Shown: positions 36,068-45,002, numbered from the stretch's first letter. The stretch is DNA of 64,000 bases from Rathayibacter sp. SW19 (GCF_030866825.1 NZ_CP133020.1:2108001-2172000); one strand, 5' to 3'. Translations and numbers: made by a program. The notes: generated from the letters alone by a model not told the origin.

Positions 36068-37087
36068 TCATCGCCAGCCGGCGCCGGGTGCGACATCCTT
36101 CACGATCGACTCCAGGACGCGGGCGTTGAAATCCACCCCGAGTTGATTGGGCACGGTGACCAGAATGGTGTCCGCGGCTTGCACCGCGGCATCCGCTGCG
36201 AGTTCCGCTGCCAGCTCATCAGGTTCGCCGATGAAGCTGCGCCCGAACCGCGCCAACCCGCCGTCGAGATAACCGACCTGATCGTGGGCGTCGGCCTGCG
36301 CGCGCAGACCGAAGTAGTGGTTGGTCTCGTCGTCAATGAGGGGCAGGATGCTGCGACTCACCGAAACACGGGGCTCGCGTTCGTGACCCGCCTGCTTCCA
36401 CGCATCGCGGAACATCGCGATCTGCTCGGCCTGAAGTTGGTCGAACGGCACGCCGGTGTCCTCAGTCAGGAGGGTCGAACTCATCAGGTTCATGCCCTGC
36501 TCAGCCGTCCATACGGCAGTCGCGCGGCTGCCTGCGCCCCACCAAATGCGCTCAGGAAGTCCCAGGGATCGCGGTTCGATCGCGAGCGGCCGACTGACCC
36601 CTGTCATCTGCGGATCGGACATCGCGACTCCGGCGCCCGAGATGGCCGAGCGGAAGAGTTCCGCGTGACGTCTTGCCATGTCGGCATCGCTCTCACCGTC
36701 CGCGGGAACGTGGCCGAACGACTCGTAGCCGGCGAGGGCAGGCTCAGGGGAGCCTCGGCTGATGCCCAATTGCAGGCGGCCGCCAGAGATGAGATCCGCG
36801 GCTGCGGCGTCCTCCGCCATGTAGAACGGGTTCTCGTAGCGCATGTCGATCACGGCCGTGCCGATTTCGATGGTGCTGGTTCGCGCACCGATCGCGGCCA
36901 GCAGCGCGAATGGTGACGCCAGCTGCGGTGCGAAGTGGTGCACGCGGAAGAACGCGCCGTCTGCTCCCACTTCCTCGGCGGCGACCGCAAGGTCAATGCC
37001 CTGCAGCAGCGAATCGGAAGCGGTGGGCGTTCGAGAACCGGGCACCGATTGCCAGTGGCCGAACGAGAGAAAACCGATGCTCTTCAC
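36068..37087 (-). CDS. LLM class flavin-dependent oxidoreductase
   Basis: The protein has 339 residues. The luciferase-like fold has IGFLSFGHW at the first strand, AEEVGADGAFFRVHHF, IEIGTAVIDMRYENPFYMAEDAAAADLISGGRLQLGISRGSPEP in successive motifs, and a late FIGEPDELAAEL. The barrel resembles FMN-type flavin-dependent (MsnO8/LuxA-like) members rather than F420 types. The substrate is unknown. It diverges from the YciI-ECF pair. Confidence 0.87.
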   Translation of the reverse strand: MKSIGFLSFGHWQSVPGSRTPTASDSLLQGIDLAVAAEEVGADGAFFRVHHFAPQLASPFALLAAIGARTSTIEIGTAVIDMRYENPFYMAEDAAAADLISGGRLQLGISRGSPEPALAGYESFGHVPADGESDADMARRHAELFRSAISGAGVAMSDPQMTGVSRPLAIEPRSLGLPERIWWGAGSRATAVWTAEQGMNLMSSTLLTEDTGVPFDQLQAEQIAMFRDAWKQAGHEREPRVSVSRSILPLIDDETNHYFGLRAQADAHDQVGYLDGGLARFGRSFIGEPDELAAELAADAAVQAADTILVTVPNQLGVDFNARVLESIVKDVAPGAGWR

Positions 37088-37257
37088 AGTGGGTGCAGCA
37101 GTTCAGGTGCGTCGGATATTCCCTCGCGCATTCCTCCCCGACCTGACAGGCTGGACTGGTGGCGCTGTGAGATGGCACGCTGTCGAATTCGGCGGGGCTT
37201 GTTCGACGTGTCTGCAAGAGGCACTTCGTGCCAAGCACATCACTAAGGAGAATGACC

Positions 37258-37674
37258 ATGAAGTACATGCTTCTGCTCAAGGCCGACGAGGCGACCGAGT
37301 CGGGCCGGCAACCGAGCAACGAGGAGATCGCCGCCATGGGGCGGTACAACGAGGAGCTCATCAATGATGGCGTGCTACTGGCCGGAGAGGGCCTGCACTC
37401 GAGCTCTGAGGGTGCACGCGTCGACTTCGACGGTGACGAGCGGGCAGTGACAGATGGGCCGTTCGCCGAAACCAAGGAGCTGATCGCAGGGTTCTGGATT
37501 CTGCAGGCCGGATCGCTGGATGAAGCCGTTGAACGGGCGCGGCGGGTGCCGTTGCGTTCGGGCAGGATCGAGGTGCGTCAGGTCTACGACGTTTCTGAGT
37601 TCGATCAGGAGAACGAGTTCGTGCAGAAGGAACTGCGGTGGCGCGAAGAGCACGGGGAGTCACGCACGGCGTGA
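37258..37674 (+). CDS. YciI/DGPF domain protein
   Basis: The protein has 138 residues. ATG 37258 is preceded by AAGGAG. The YciI fold opens MKYMLLLKADEA and contains the DGPFAETKE motif (DGPF) and the GFWILQAGSLDEAVE helix. Members often sit beside ECF42-type sigma factors, as here (24 bases before the sigma gene). The role is unknown; a ligand or stress sensor for the sigma factor has been proposed for the family. Confidence 0.93.
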   Translation: MKYMLLLKADEATESGRQPSNEEIAAMGRYNEELINDGVLLAGEGLHSSSEGARVDFDGDERAVTDGPFAETKELIAGFWILQAGSLDEAVERARRVPLRSGRIEVRQVYDVSEFDQENEFVQKELRWREEHGESRTA

Positions 37675-37698
37675 CGCCACTGCGATGAGGGAGTGGGC

Positions 37699-38994
37699 AT
37701 GACCGTGCCGGCAGCCCCGGTGGTCGGGCGTGAGCAGGTCACCCGGGCGGTCGACGCGGTCTGGCGGATCGAGTCGGCGCGGATCATCTCCACGCTCGTG
37801 CGGATGACCGGCGATATCTCGCTCGCCGAGGAATGTGCGGGAGACGCACTCGTCGAAGCTCTCGAGAAGTGGCCGGTCTCGGGCATCCCGCGCAACACCG
37901 GCGCGTGGCTGACTGCCACGGCCAAGCGGCGGGCGATCGACCATTGGCGACGGCTGGAACGTCGGGACGCGAAGTATGCGCAGATTGCCCAGATGCATGA
38001 TCCGAGCCAGGCGCCGGGTCGCCCGGAGCTGATCGACTTGGACGAACCGATCGACGATGACGTGCTCCGGCTGGTGTTCGTGTCATGCCACCCCGTCTTG
38101 AACGCTCCGGCGCGCGTGGCACTCACTTTGCGACTGCTCGGCGGGCTGACGACGGAGGAGATCGCCCGGGCCTTTCTCGTCGGGGTGGCGACGATCGCTC
38201 AGCGTGTCGTGAGGGCGAAGAGGACGCTGGCAGCCGCGCGTGTTCCGTTCGAGGTCCCCGGCCGTGACGAGTTCGCCGCTCGCCTGGGATCTGTGCTCGA
38301 GGTCGTCTATCTCATTTTCAACGAGGGATATTCCGCAACGGCGGGCGACGATGTGATGCGACCCGACCTGTGCCAGGAGGCGATGCGTCTCGGCCGCGTG
38401 CTCGCCCGCCTCGTGCCTGCGGAACCTGAAGTTCACGGCCTCGTCGCGCTGATGGAGCTGCAGGCATCCCGGCTCGGCGCCCGCGCGGATTCCAACGGGG
38501 ATCCTGTGTTGCTCCTGGACCAGGATCGCGCCCGGTGGGATCACCTTCTGATTTCGCACGGCCTCACCGCGTTGGCTCGAGCGGAACTGGTTCGGGTACG
38601 ACGCGGTGGCAGGCCTCTCGGCGGGTACACACTGCAGGCCGAGATCGCGGCGTGCCACGCTCGATCGGCGCGAGCATCCGACACCGACTGGCACACGATC
38701 GCTGCCCTGTACGAAGCGCTTGCGCAAGTATTGCCGTCGCCCGTCGTCGAACTGAACCGCGCCATTGCCGTTTCGATGGCATACGGCCCGCAGGCAGGCC
38801 TTGACATTGTCGACGATTTGGTTGCGCGCGACGAGTTGGGCGGCTATCACCTGTTGCCCGCCGCGCGCGCCGACCTGCTGGTCAGGCTGGGCCGGACCGA
38901 CGAGGCACGCGCGGAGTTTCAACGCGCGGCTGCGTTGACGCGCAACGAGCGAGAACGCATGCAGCTTCTCTCTCGCGCGGAATCCTGCGGCTGA
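37699..38994 (+). CDS. ECF42-type RNA polymerase sigma factor with long C-terminal extension
   Basis: The protein has 431 residues. ATG 37699 lies behind GAGGGAG, and a GTG six bases upstream is less likely. Sigma region 2 spans about 20-85 (RIISTLVRMTGDISLAEECAGDALVEALEKW). Region 4 lies about 125-180 (LTLRLLGGLTTEEIARAF, AQRVVRAKRTL). A C-terminal TPR-like extension of about 230 residues (LARAELVRVRRGGRPLGGY, YEALAQVLPSPVVELNRAIAVSMAYGPQAGL) is the hallmark of ECF42. No anti-sigma factor is adjacent; control is thought to lie in the extension. Confidence 0.9.
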   Translation: MTVPAAPVVGREQVTRAVDAVWRIESARIISTLVRMTGDISLAEECAGDALVEALEKWPVSGIPRNTGAWLTATAKRRAIDHWRRLERRDAKYAQIAQMHDPSQAPGRPELIDLDEPIDDDVLRLVFVSCHPVLNAPARVALTLRLLGGLTTEEIARAFLVGVATIAQRVVRAKRTLAAARVPFEVPGRDEFAARLGSVLEVVYLIFNEGYSATAGDDVMRPDLCQEAMRLGRVLARLVPAEPEVHGLVALMELQASRLGARADSNGDPVLLLDQDRARWDHLLISHGLTALARAELVRVRRGGRPLGGYTLQAEIAACHARSARASDTDWHTIAALYEALAQVLPSPVVELNRAIAVSMAYGPQAGLDIVDDLVARDELGGYHLLPAARADLLVRLGRTDEARAEFQRAAALTRNERERMQLLSRAESCG

Positions 38995-39006
38995 GCCCCG
39001 CGAGAA

Positions 39007-39378
39007 TCAGTCGCGCTTGGGCAGTTCCTGCAGCGCCCAGGAGTTGCCGTCCGGGTCGGAGAAGTAGACGAACCTGCCCCACGCCTGTTCGTCGACCTCG
39101 CTGGCTTCGACACCGTTGTCGACCAAGTGGCGGCGCGCGTCGTCCGCGTTCGGCACGACGACCTGCACCCCCTTCTGCGACCCGGGTGCCATCTGAGTCA
39201 AGCCGAGCCCGAAACAGATCGAGCACGCAGAACCGGGCGGGGTCAATTGCACGAAGCGGACGTTCTCGTCAACGACCATGTCGAAGTCCGCGTGAAAGCC
39301 GACTTGGTCGACATAGAACGCTTTGGCGCGGTCCACGTCGGTGACGGGGAAGAAGATGAGTTCGATCTTCCAGTCCAT
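39007..39378 (-). CDS. VOC family protein
   Basis: The protein has 123 residues. ATG 39378 is preceded by AAGGAGAGCAGC. It begins ELIFFPVTDVDRAKAFYVDQVGFHADFDM and ends QAWGRFVYFSDPDGNSWALQELP, very like the VOC protein at 17256-17633. It lies convergent to the ECF42 gene with 12 bases between. VOC proteins are frequent neighbours of YciI-ECF42 pairs. Confidence 0.88.
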   Translation of the reverse strand: MDWKIELIFFPVTDVDRAKAFYVDQVGFHADFDMVVDENVRFVQLTPPGSACSICFGLGLTQMAPGSQKGVQVVVPNADDARRHLVDNGVEASEVDEQAWGRFVYFSDPDGNSWALQELPKRD

Positions 39379-39491
39379 GCTGCTCTCCTTGCGACTCTGC
39401 GGACAGTGGAACAGAGTCACAGTAGAACGGATTCGGCGTGGTTGCTAGACCGACTTTCAAGAACGGCAGGAGGGATCGACGCGCAGCGCCG

Positions 39492-40589
39492 CTACGGCCT
39501 GCGGAACTGGTTGACCATCGGGCAGTCGAATGGATCACGGGCAGCGAGGCCGACGCGGTTGAGGTACTGCACGACGATTCCGTATGACCGCATCAAGGTT
39601 GTTTCCGTGTACGTCACGCCCATTTGTGAGCAGTGCTCTCGCACGATGATACGGGCACGAGCCAGACTGGGTCGCGGCATGCTCGGGAACAGGTGGTGTT
39701 CGATCTGGTAGTTGAGGCCGCCCATCGCGATACTCATCGGGTAGCCGCCGCTGATGTTGCGCGAGGTCAGCACCTGCTTGGTCAGAAAGTCGACTTTGCT
39801 GCCGGCGGGGATGATCGGCATGCCCTTGTGGTTCGGTGCGAAGGTCGCACCCATGTAGACGCCGAACACCGCCAGCTGCAAGCCGATGAAGGCGAACGCC
39901 ATTCCGAGCGGCAAGAACCAGAAGATGACGGCGACGTAGAGCGCAAGACGCAGACCGATCAGGGTCAATTCGAGGCTGCGGCCTCGAGCCGGGCCGTTCT
40001 CGAACAGGGAGCGCACGGACGTCACATGCAGGTTCAAACCCTCGAGCATCAGCAACGGAAAGAACAGATAACCCTGCTTCCGCGTGATCAGCGCCATGAT
40101 CCCGGTGCGCTTGGCTGCGTCTTCTTCAATGAACGAGATGGTGTCGACCTCGATGTCGGGGTCTTTGCCCACGGTGTTCGGGTTGGCGTGGTGCCGAGTG
40201 TGCTTGGTCATCCACCAGGAGTAGCTGATGCCGACGAACCCGTTGGCCAGGATGCGCCCGGCCTTGTCGTTTGCCGGGCCGGATGCAAAAACCTGCCGGT
40301 GCGACGCCTCATGGGCCAGGAAGGCGAACTGGGTCAGGATGATGCCGAGCGCCCCGGCGATCAACAGTTGGAACCATGAATTGCCGAGGAGCACGAAGCC
40401 GGCACCTGCACCCGCAGCGGCGACAACGAGCAGGGCGAAGACGGTGATGTAAAAGCCGCGCCGACGCCGCAGCAGGCCGGCATCCTTCACGGTCTGGAGC
40501 AATGCGCTGTATGTGCTTGTGATCGTCGTGCCGTCGGTACGGCGCGGCTTAGTAGCCCGGATTTCTCCGGAGTGGGCTGTCATAGCCAT
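39492..40589 (-). CDS. Fatty acid desaturase (acyl-lipid, FADS type)
   Basis: The protein has 365 residues. Three histidine boxes bind the di-iron centre: HEASH (93-97), HTRHH (130-134) and QIEHH (about 307-311), the last in the front-end desaturase form. There are four to five membrane segments (46-68, 74-92 and two near 205-250). It would introduce a double bond into membrane acyl chains, using ferredoxin or a reductase encoded elsewhere. The 201-base upstream gap holds a 13-bp repeat and no convincing promoter. Confidence 0.92.
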   Translation of the reverse strand: MAMTAHSGEIRATKPRRTDGTTITSTYSALLQTVKDAGLLRRRRGFYITVFALLVVAAAGAGAGFVLLGNSWFQLLIAGALGIILTQFAFLAHEASHRQVFASGPANDKAGRILANGFVGISYSWWMTKHTRHHANPNTVGKDPDIEVDTISFIEEDAAKRTGIMALITRKQGYLFFPLLMLEGLNLHVTSVRSLFENGPARGRSLELTLIGLRLALYVAVIFWFLPLGMAFAFIGLQLAVFGVYMGATFAPNHKGMPIIPAGSKVDFLTKQVLTSRNISGGYPMSIAMGGLNYQIEHHLFPSMPRPSLARARIIVREHCSQMGVTYTETTLMRSYGIVVQYLNRVGLAARDPFDCPMVNQFRRP

Positions 40590-40715
40590 GGATCCTCGTT
40601 CGGGGGGTCTTATTCGACTTCCCAGCCGAGGCGTCCAGCGGGCGGGCCCGCTCAGATGATTTGAGCATAAGGGGTCAAACTGGGAGTCTCGCGTGTCACC
40701 ACGATTTCGATCTTG

Positions 40716-40754
40716 TTGTTTGGCCAGATTGTTTGGCTGGATGGTGTGGCTGGT
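40716..40754. repeat. Three 13-bp tandem units in the gap before the desaturase gene
   Basis: Units at 40716, 40729 and 40742 resemble TTGTTTGGCTGGA with 1-4 changes. The remaining gap 40590-40790 shows no gene. Confidence 0.75.
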
Positions 40755-40790
40755 TTGTTCAGCCGTGCCCGGATTCGGCAGGAGCCCGAA

Positions 40791-41162
40791 TCAGCGGCCG
40801 CGCAGCCGTTCGAATTCCCGACGCTCTCGTTTGGTCGGGCGCCCCGCCCCACGATTGCGTATTGGCGGCGCTGCGACAGACTCGCGTGGAATCGGCGGGG
40901 GCGTCAGGTCTGTGAAGCATTCCGCTGCAACCGATGCGCCCACTCGCTTGTCCACAATCCGCTTCACGACGACGACGCGATCGAACCCCGCGCTGCGTAC
41001 CCGCACTTCGTCGCCGACGTGAACGGGCTGGGCCGCCTTCGCCCGCTCGCCATTGACTTTGACATGACCTGCGCGGCACGCTGCAGTAGCCAGCGAGCGG
41101 GTTTTGAAGAGTCTGATTCCCCAGCACCAGCTATCAACGCGCGCGGAGGAGGCATCTGCCAT
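40791..41162 (-). CDS. S4-domain RNA-binding protein, Hsp15 (HslR)-like
   Basis: The protein has 123 residues. The S4 domain (10-70) reads RVDSWCWGIRLFKTRSLATAACRAGHVKVNGERAKAA in successive motifs, then PVHVGDEVRV. A basic tail (GRPTKRERREFERL) follows, as in Hsp15. E. coli Hsp15 rescues stalled 50S subunits carrying peptidyl-tRNA after heat shock. The start codon overlaps the start of the divergent NUDIX gene at a CATG tetramer; no strong ribosome-binding sequence is seen for this gene. Confidence 0.88.
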   Translation of the reverse strand: MADASSARVDSWCWGIRLFKTRSLATAACRAGHVKVNGERAKAAQPVHVGDEVRVRSAGFDRVVVVKRIVDKRVGASVAAECFTDLTPPPIPRESVAAPPIRNRGAGRPTKRERREFERLRGR

Positions 41163-41691
41163 GAATCGACTCTACGACGAACGTGGAATGCTTGGATGTG
41201 TGAGCACACCTGATCTGCCTCGTCGACCGCACGGCAGTGGCGATGCGTGGGTCTCCGGCCCGGGCGGTCGTCGTTTCTGGGGCACGTTCGGCGCCGCGGG
41301 GCTGCTTGCGGTGAGCGAGCGGCGCGGAGTGTTGCTGCAGCATCGCGCGGAGTGGTCGCACTTCGGCGGCACGTGGGGGCTTCCCGGCGGTGCCAGGCAC
41401 GAGGGGGAGAGCGCGATCGACGGTGCGCTGCGGGAAGCCGATGAAGAAGCGGGCGTGCCGCGCGATGCTGTGCGAGTGCTCTTCACATCCGTTCTCGACT
41501 TGGGCTGGTGGAGCTACACCACGGTGGTCGCTCGCACGGTTCGCGACTTCGACGCGGTCATCGGCGACGCGGAAAGCCTGGAGCTTCGCTGGGTCGCGCT
41601 TGGCGACGTTGCGGAGTTACCGCTGCATCCGGGCTTCGCCGTGGCCTGGCCCGGCCTTCGTGCCGAAGTCCTGCGGGTTCTCGCCGCGTGA
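41161..41691 (+). CDS. NUDIX hydrolase, MutT-like
   Basis: The protein has 176 residues. ATG 41161 has GGAGGAGG upstream, which lies inside the divergent Hsp15 gene. The NUDIX core has GLLAVSERRGVLLQHRA, GTWGLPGGARHEGES and the Nudix helix READEEAGV. Late residues (SLELRWVALGDVAELPLHPGF) are typical of MutT-like members that hydrolyse damaged or modified nucleotides. The substrate is unknown. Confidence 0.88.
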   Translation: MNRLYDERGMLGCVSTPDLPRRPHGSGDAWVSGPGGRRFWGTFGAAGLLAVSERRGVLLQHRAEWSHFGGTWGLPGGARHEGESAIDGALREADEEAGVPRDAVRVLFTSVLDLGWWSYTTVVARTVRDFDAVIGDAESLELRWVALGDVAELPLHPGFAVAWPGLRAEVLRVLAA

Positions 41692-41700
41692 AGGGCTCGC

Positions 41701-42144
41701 CTATGCGTGCGCCAGCCGGCTCTTCCAGCCGACCAATCCGCGCACGGTCGGGCTGTCGTCCTGTGCGAGGCGTTCCATCGCATCCGCCGGCACAAAATAG
41801 TTGATCGCGACCCACCCGCGCACGACTTCGGAATCGTCTGTGGCAAGCGCTCTCAGTACATCGCACGGTGCTGCCTCATTGCGCGCAACGCAGGCGCGCA
41901 CGCCGTCATCCGGGTCGTTCGCGAGTGTTTCGAACAGATCGACCGGCGTGTTGTAACTACTGGCGACGCTCTCGCGAATCTTCGGGTTCGTGTTCGTGGC
42001 AAGCACCCGAAGGCGCCGGATCTTGCTGGCCGTCACTGGCGGCGATGGGTGCAGCGCGGCCACCTCCTGCGGGGACAGCATCGATGGGGCGGCACGACGC
42101 ATGGCCTCGCGCTGAGCCGGCGTGTTGAATCTGATGCACGACAT
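41701..42144 (-). CDS. Variant leucine-rich (LRV) repeat protein
   Basis: The protein has 147 residues. After a 45-residue start there are about four repeats of about 24 residues: VLATNTNPKIRESVASSYNTPVDLFETLAND, PDDGVRACVARNEAAPCDVLRALATD, DSEVVRGWVAINYFVPADAMERLAQD, then DSPTVRGLVGW. This matches the LRV/HEAT-like solenoid family. It lies 4 bases downstream of the DUF1295 gene, so the two may be co-transcribed. Function is unknown, probably protein binding. Confidence 0.78.
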   Translation of the reverse strand: MSCIRFNTPAQREAMRRAAPSMLSPQEVAALHPSPPVTASKIRRLRVLATNTNPKIRESVASSYNTPVDLFETLANDPDDGVRACVARNEAAPCDVLRALATDDSEVVRGWVAINYFVPADAMERLAQDDSPTVRGLVGWKSRLAHA

Positions 42145-42148
42145 GAGC

Positions 42149-42982
42149 TCAGGGTAGCCCGGCCTCGCGCGCCGCCACGCTCGACACTCGCGGCCTCCAC
42201 GGGATGATCGGCGAGGTCGTTTGCTGGTATGCGGCGTATTCCGGATAGCGGGAGCGAGAAATCCGCTCGGTGAAGATTGTCGAACCGATGAATAGCACGG
42301 TCAGCAGCATTGCGCCGAGCGCCGTCCACTGCAGAACTGATCCGGCGGCGATCGCGCCGAATGCGAAGATGATCCACCATTGCGCGATCTCGCAGAAGAA
42401 ATTCGGATGCCGCGAGTAACGGAACAGTCCACTTTGCAGAAACCGAGGTCTCGGCGAACGACCTGCCGCGATTTCTGCAGCCTTCCAGCTCTGGAATTTC
42501 CACTGCTGCTGATCTGCAATCGTCTCGCCGATCAGGAACGCGATGAATGCGACACCCGCGACGACGTCGAGCACGCCCAGCCCGGTCGGGTGCTGCAATG
42601 CGGTGAGAGCGGGCAAAGTGATGAGAAAGAGCAGCAGGTTCTGGTAGATCGAGATGAAGAACAGGTTGAATGCGGCGAAGACGAGCGGGTGCATCCGGCT
42701 GCGCAGTGCCACCCATCTGTAGTCCTCGCCGCCGCGACGGTAGCCGCCTTTTCGAGCGAAATTGAACGTGAGCCGAGCACCCCACGCCGTCGCGAGGCCC
42801 GCCATCAGCAATCCTCGAGGGTTCGCCATGCCGCCGCCGATCGCAAAGACCCACAGGTAGATCACCGGCATTACAGACCAGACTCTGTCGACCCAGGAGT
42901 GTTCGTGTGTCAGAACAGACAAGACCCAGGTGGCGAGGCAGGCAAGTGCAACAATCCACACGCAAACGGTCAGGGCTTCCAC
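42149..42982 (-). CDS. DUF1295 (steroid 5-alpha-reductase-like) membrane protein
   Basis: The protein has 277 residues from GTG 42982; the longer frame to 43177 would overlap the divergent pgsA start. Six to seven membrane segments are present. The family core is seen in SWVDRVWSVMPVIYLW, LTFNFARKGGYRRGGEDYRW, ADQQQWKFQ and LFRYSRHPNFFCEIAQWW, with the late RISRSRYPEYAAYQ. The fold is that of ICMT/steroid reductases; NADPH-dependent reduction of a lipid is plausible but unproven. Confidence 0.85.
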   Translation of the reverse strand: MEALTVCVWIVALACLATWVLSVLTHEHSWVDRVWSVMPVIYLWVFAIGGGMANPRGLLMAGLATAWGARLTFNFARKGGYRRGGEDYRWVALRSRMHPLVFAAFNLFFISIYQNLLLFLITLPALTALQHPTGLGVLDVVAGVAFIAFLIGETIADQQQWKFQSWKAAEIAAGRSPRPRFLQSGLFRYSRHPNFFCEIAQWWIIFAFGAIAAGSVLQWTALGAMLLTVLFIGSTIFTERISRSRYPEYAAYQQTTSPIIPWRPRVSSVAAREAGLP

Positions 42983-43088
42983 AGCGGCATTGTATTCCGG
43001 GCGATGTTCCCCGGTCGATGTTTGCGGATTTGCTTCAGACGCGCCAAGCGCTGCCGCCGTCACGTTCTGGCCGCTAGAATCGGTCACC

Positions 43089-43718
43089 GTGACAGACACC
43101 GGAGCGGTCAGTTCGCGGGTGCTGACTGTGCCCAACCTCCTCAGCTTCTTTCGGCTTGCGCTTGTGCCTGTTTTCATCGCCTTGATCGTTATCGGTCAGG
43201 ACACGCTCGCATTGATCACGCTTGTGGTTTCCAGTGCTACGGACTTCTTCGATGGGTATCTGGCTCGCAAGCTCAATCAGGTGTCTCGCCTAGGGCAACT
43301 CTTGGATCCGGCTGCCGACAGGCTGTATATCTTCGCGACGTTGATCGGTCTCGCCTGGCGTGAACTCATTCCATGGTGGCTGGTGGCAGTCGTCGTCTCG
43401 AGAGACATCATGCTGACGGTGCTCGGCATCATCCTTGCGAACTTCGGCTACGGGCCGCTGCCCGTGCATCGGCTGGGAAAAGTCGCAACCTTCTGTCTGC
43501 TGTTCGCGCTGCCGTTGCTGCTGCTCGGTGAGGCGTTTCCTGGTGTGATTGGGGTGTCCGCCCCTCTGGGCTGGGCGCTGGCATTATGGGGTGCATTCCT
43601 GTATTGGTGGGCCGGCATCGTCTACATCATTGAAACCGCGCGTGTTGTTCGAAGCTCGGCCGCACCGCGGGGCCCTCGATCCGATACGCTTGAGGTCAAG
43701 GAGGTTGATGGTGGCTGA
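43089..43718 (+). CDS. CDP-alcohol phosphatidyltransferase family protein (PgsA-like)
   Basis: The protein has 209 residues. GTG 43089 lies 8 bases after TAGAAT, a -10-like sequence at 43075-43080, so translation may be leaderless. The CDP-alcohol signature D-x2-DG-x2-AR-x8-G-x3-D-x3-D is present as ATDFFDGYLARK, then GQLLDPAADRL. There are four to five membrane helices. It would make phosphatidylglycerol-phosphate or a related lipid at the membrane. Its end overlaps the FHA gene by 11 bases, as in other actinobacteria. Confidence 0.88.
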   Translation: MTDTGAVSSRVLTVPNLLSFFRLALVPVFIALIVIGQDTLALITLVVSSATDFFDGYLARKLNQVSRLGQLLDPAADRLYIFATLIGLAWRELIPWWLVAVVVSRDIMLTVLGIILANFGYGPLPVHRLGKVATFCLLFALPLLLLGEAFPGVIGVSAPLGWALALWGAFLYWWAGIVYIIETARVVRSSAAPRGPRSDTLEVKEVDGG

Positions 43719-44181
43719 GGAGACCAACCCCCTGCGCGATTCGTCCCGGGGGAATGAGGACACAACCGCACGTTTCGGTGAGGAGTTCGCTTCGGCGATG
43801 AACGCCGATGGTGCCGGAATCACACAGGAGGAGCAGGACGCGATAGCGGCACTGCCCTCCGGATCGGCGTTGCTGGTCGTGCGGAGGGGACCCAACGCGG
43901 GTGCCCGCTTTCTGCTCGACGCCGACGTGACGATGGCGGGGCGGCATCCGGATGCGGATATTTTCCTCGACGATGTCACCGTCTCGAGGCGGCATGCGGA
44001 GTTCACGCGCCACGGCAGCGCATTCGAGGTCAAAGACCTCGGATCGCTGAACGGAACCTACTTCGACGGTGTGCGAATCGAGAGTGCTCTGCTCACTGAC
44101 GGTACCGAGGTGCAGGTGGGCAAGTTCCGCCTGACGTTCTATTCTTCCCGTGCTGATCTGGGCGCTGCGGCGTCGAAATAG
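43708..44181 (+). CDS. garA: FHA-domain signalling protein, GarA/OdhI-like
   Basis: The protein has 157 residues. ATG 43708 follows AAGGAGG. A short N-terminal motif EDTTARF (T19/T20) corresponds to the ETT/ETTS phospho-site of GarA and OdhI, which PknB- and PknG-type kinases phosphorylate. The FHA domain spans about 60-150 (VTMAGRHPDADIF, VSRRHAEF, LGSLNGTYFDGVRI). The family inhibits 2-oxoglutarate dehydrogenase when unphosphorylated. It is followed by ftsR, the same order as in Corynebacterium. Confidence 0.88.
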   Translation: MVAEETNPLRDSSRGNEDTTARFGEEFASAMNADGAGITQEEQDAIAALPSGSALLVVRRGPNAGARFLLDADVTMAGRHPDADIFLDDVTVSRRHAEFTRHGSAFEVKDLGSLNGTYFDGVRIESALLTDGTEVQVGKFRLTFYSSRADLGAAASK

Positions 44182-44882
44182 TGTCTCGCCAATCCGCCGA
44201 GGCACGCGCTGCGGGGCCGGCGGCGCTGCTCAGTATCGGCCAGGTTCTTGCGCGACTCACTCCGGAATTTCCCGATCTGACTCCGTCGAAATTACGCTTC
44301 CTGGAGGAGCGGGGCCTGGTGACGCCGGCCCGCACCCCTTCCGGATATCGCAAGTTCTGCGCGGACGACCTCGAACGGCTGAGCGTCATTCTGACCATGC
44401 AGCGTGATCGTTACCTGCCGCTCAAGGTCATCAAAACCTATCTCGCCGACATCGACGCAGGGTTGAGCCCGATCATGCCCGGCTCGGGTAAACCGCGCGT
44501 GCCGTCCATGCTGTCAACCGGTCGGCGCTTCAAACGCGCCGACCTGGTGCGCGAGGCCGGCGCGTCGCCGATGCTGTTGCAGGATGCCATCTCCGCCGCC
44601 CTGATCGTACCTGCGGAAATCTACGGCGAGGACGCCCTCGGAGTGTTGCGTGCCATGGTCGAATTGCAACGCTGCGGAATCGAACCGCGCCACCTTCGCG
44701 GCTTCCGTGCGTCAGCCGAACGCGAGCTCGGTCTGATCGAGAGTGCCTTGATGCCGGTGGCACGCCGCAAGGACGCGTCCAGCCGTGCGCAGGCTGCCGA
44801 GCTCGCTCGCGAGATTGCAGAGCAACTGGAAGTCGTGCGTTCCAGCCTCATCCGCTCGGCACTCGGGCGGCTCTTACCATGA
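44181..44882 (+). CDS. ftsR: MerR family regulator FtsR
   Basis: The protein has 233 residues with a GTG start overlapping the FHA stop by one base. The MerR helix-turn-helix (about 15-85) has LSIGQVLARLTPEFPDLTPSKLRFLEERGL, then TPSGYRKFCADDLERL. A long C-terminal helical region follows. The corynebacterial ortholog, in the same position after odhI, activates the division gene ftsZ. The dcw cluster begins about 18 kb to the right here. Confidence 0.87.
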   Translation: MSRQSAEARAAGPAALLSIGQVLARLTPEFPDLTPSKLRFLEERGLVTPARTPSGYRKFCADDLERLSVILTMQRDRYLPLKVIKTYLADIDAGLSPIMPGSGKPRVPSMLSTGRRFKRADLVREAGASPMLLQDAISAALIVPAEIYGEDALGVLRAMVELQRCGIEPRHLRGFRASAERELGLIESALMPVARRKDASSRAQAAELAREIAEQLEVVRSSLIRSALGRLLP

Positions 44883-45002
44883 CCTGTTCCGACACGCCGA
44901 GGTCGATCCACCGAATGTCATTGCCCGGTACCGCGAGCATGGGTACCTTTGACTCAACGCGATTCGATCGGCGTTGTAAGACTCGGGGTGAGAGGCAAGC
45001 GA

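Noticed and set aside
40772..40792. A GATTCGG / CCGAATC hairpin as terminator of the Hsp15 gene
   Set aside because: It overlaps the stop codon and no T run follows on the minus strand.
40652..40852. A small minus-strand frame in the gap before the desaturase
   Set aside because: It has no ribosome-binding sequence, overlaps the Hsp15 end, and contains the 13-bp repeat.
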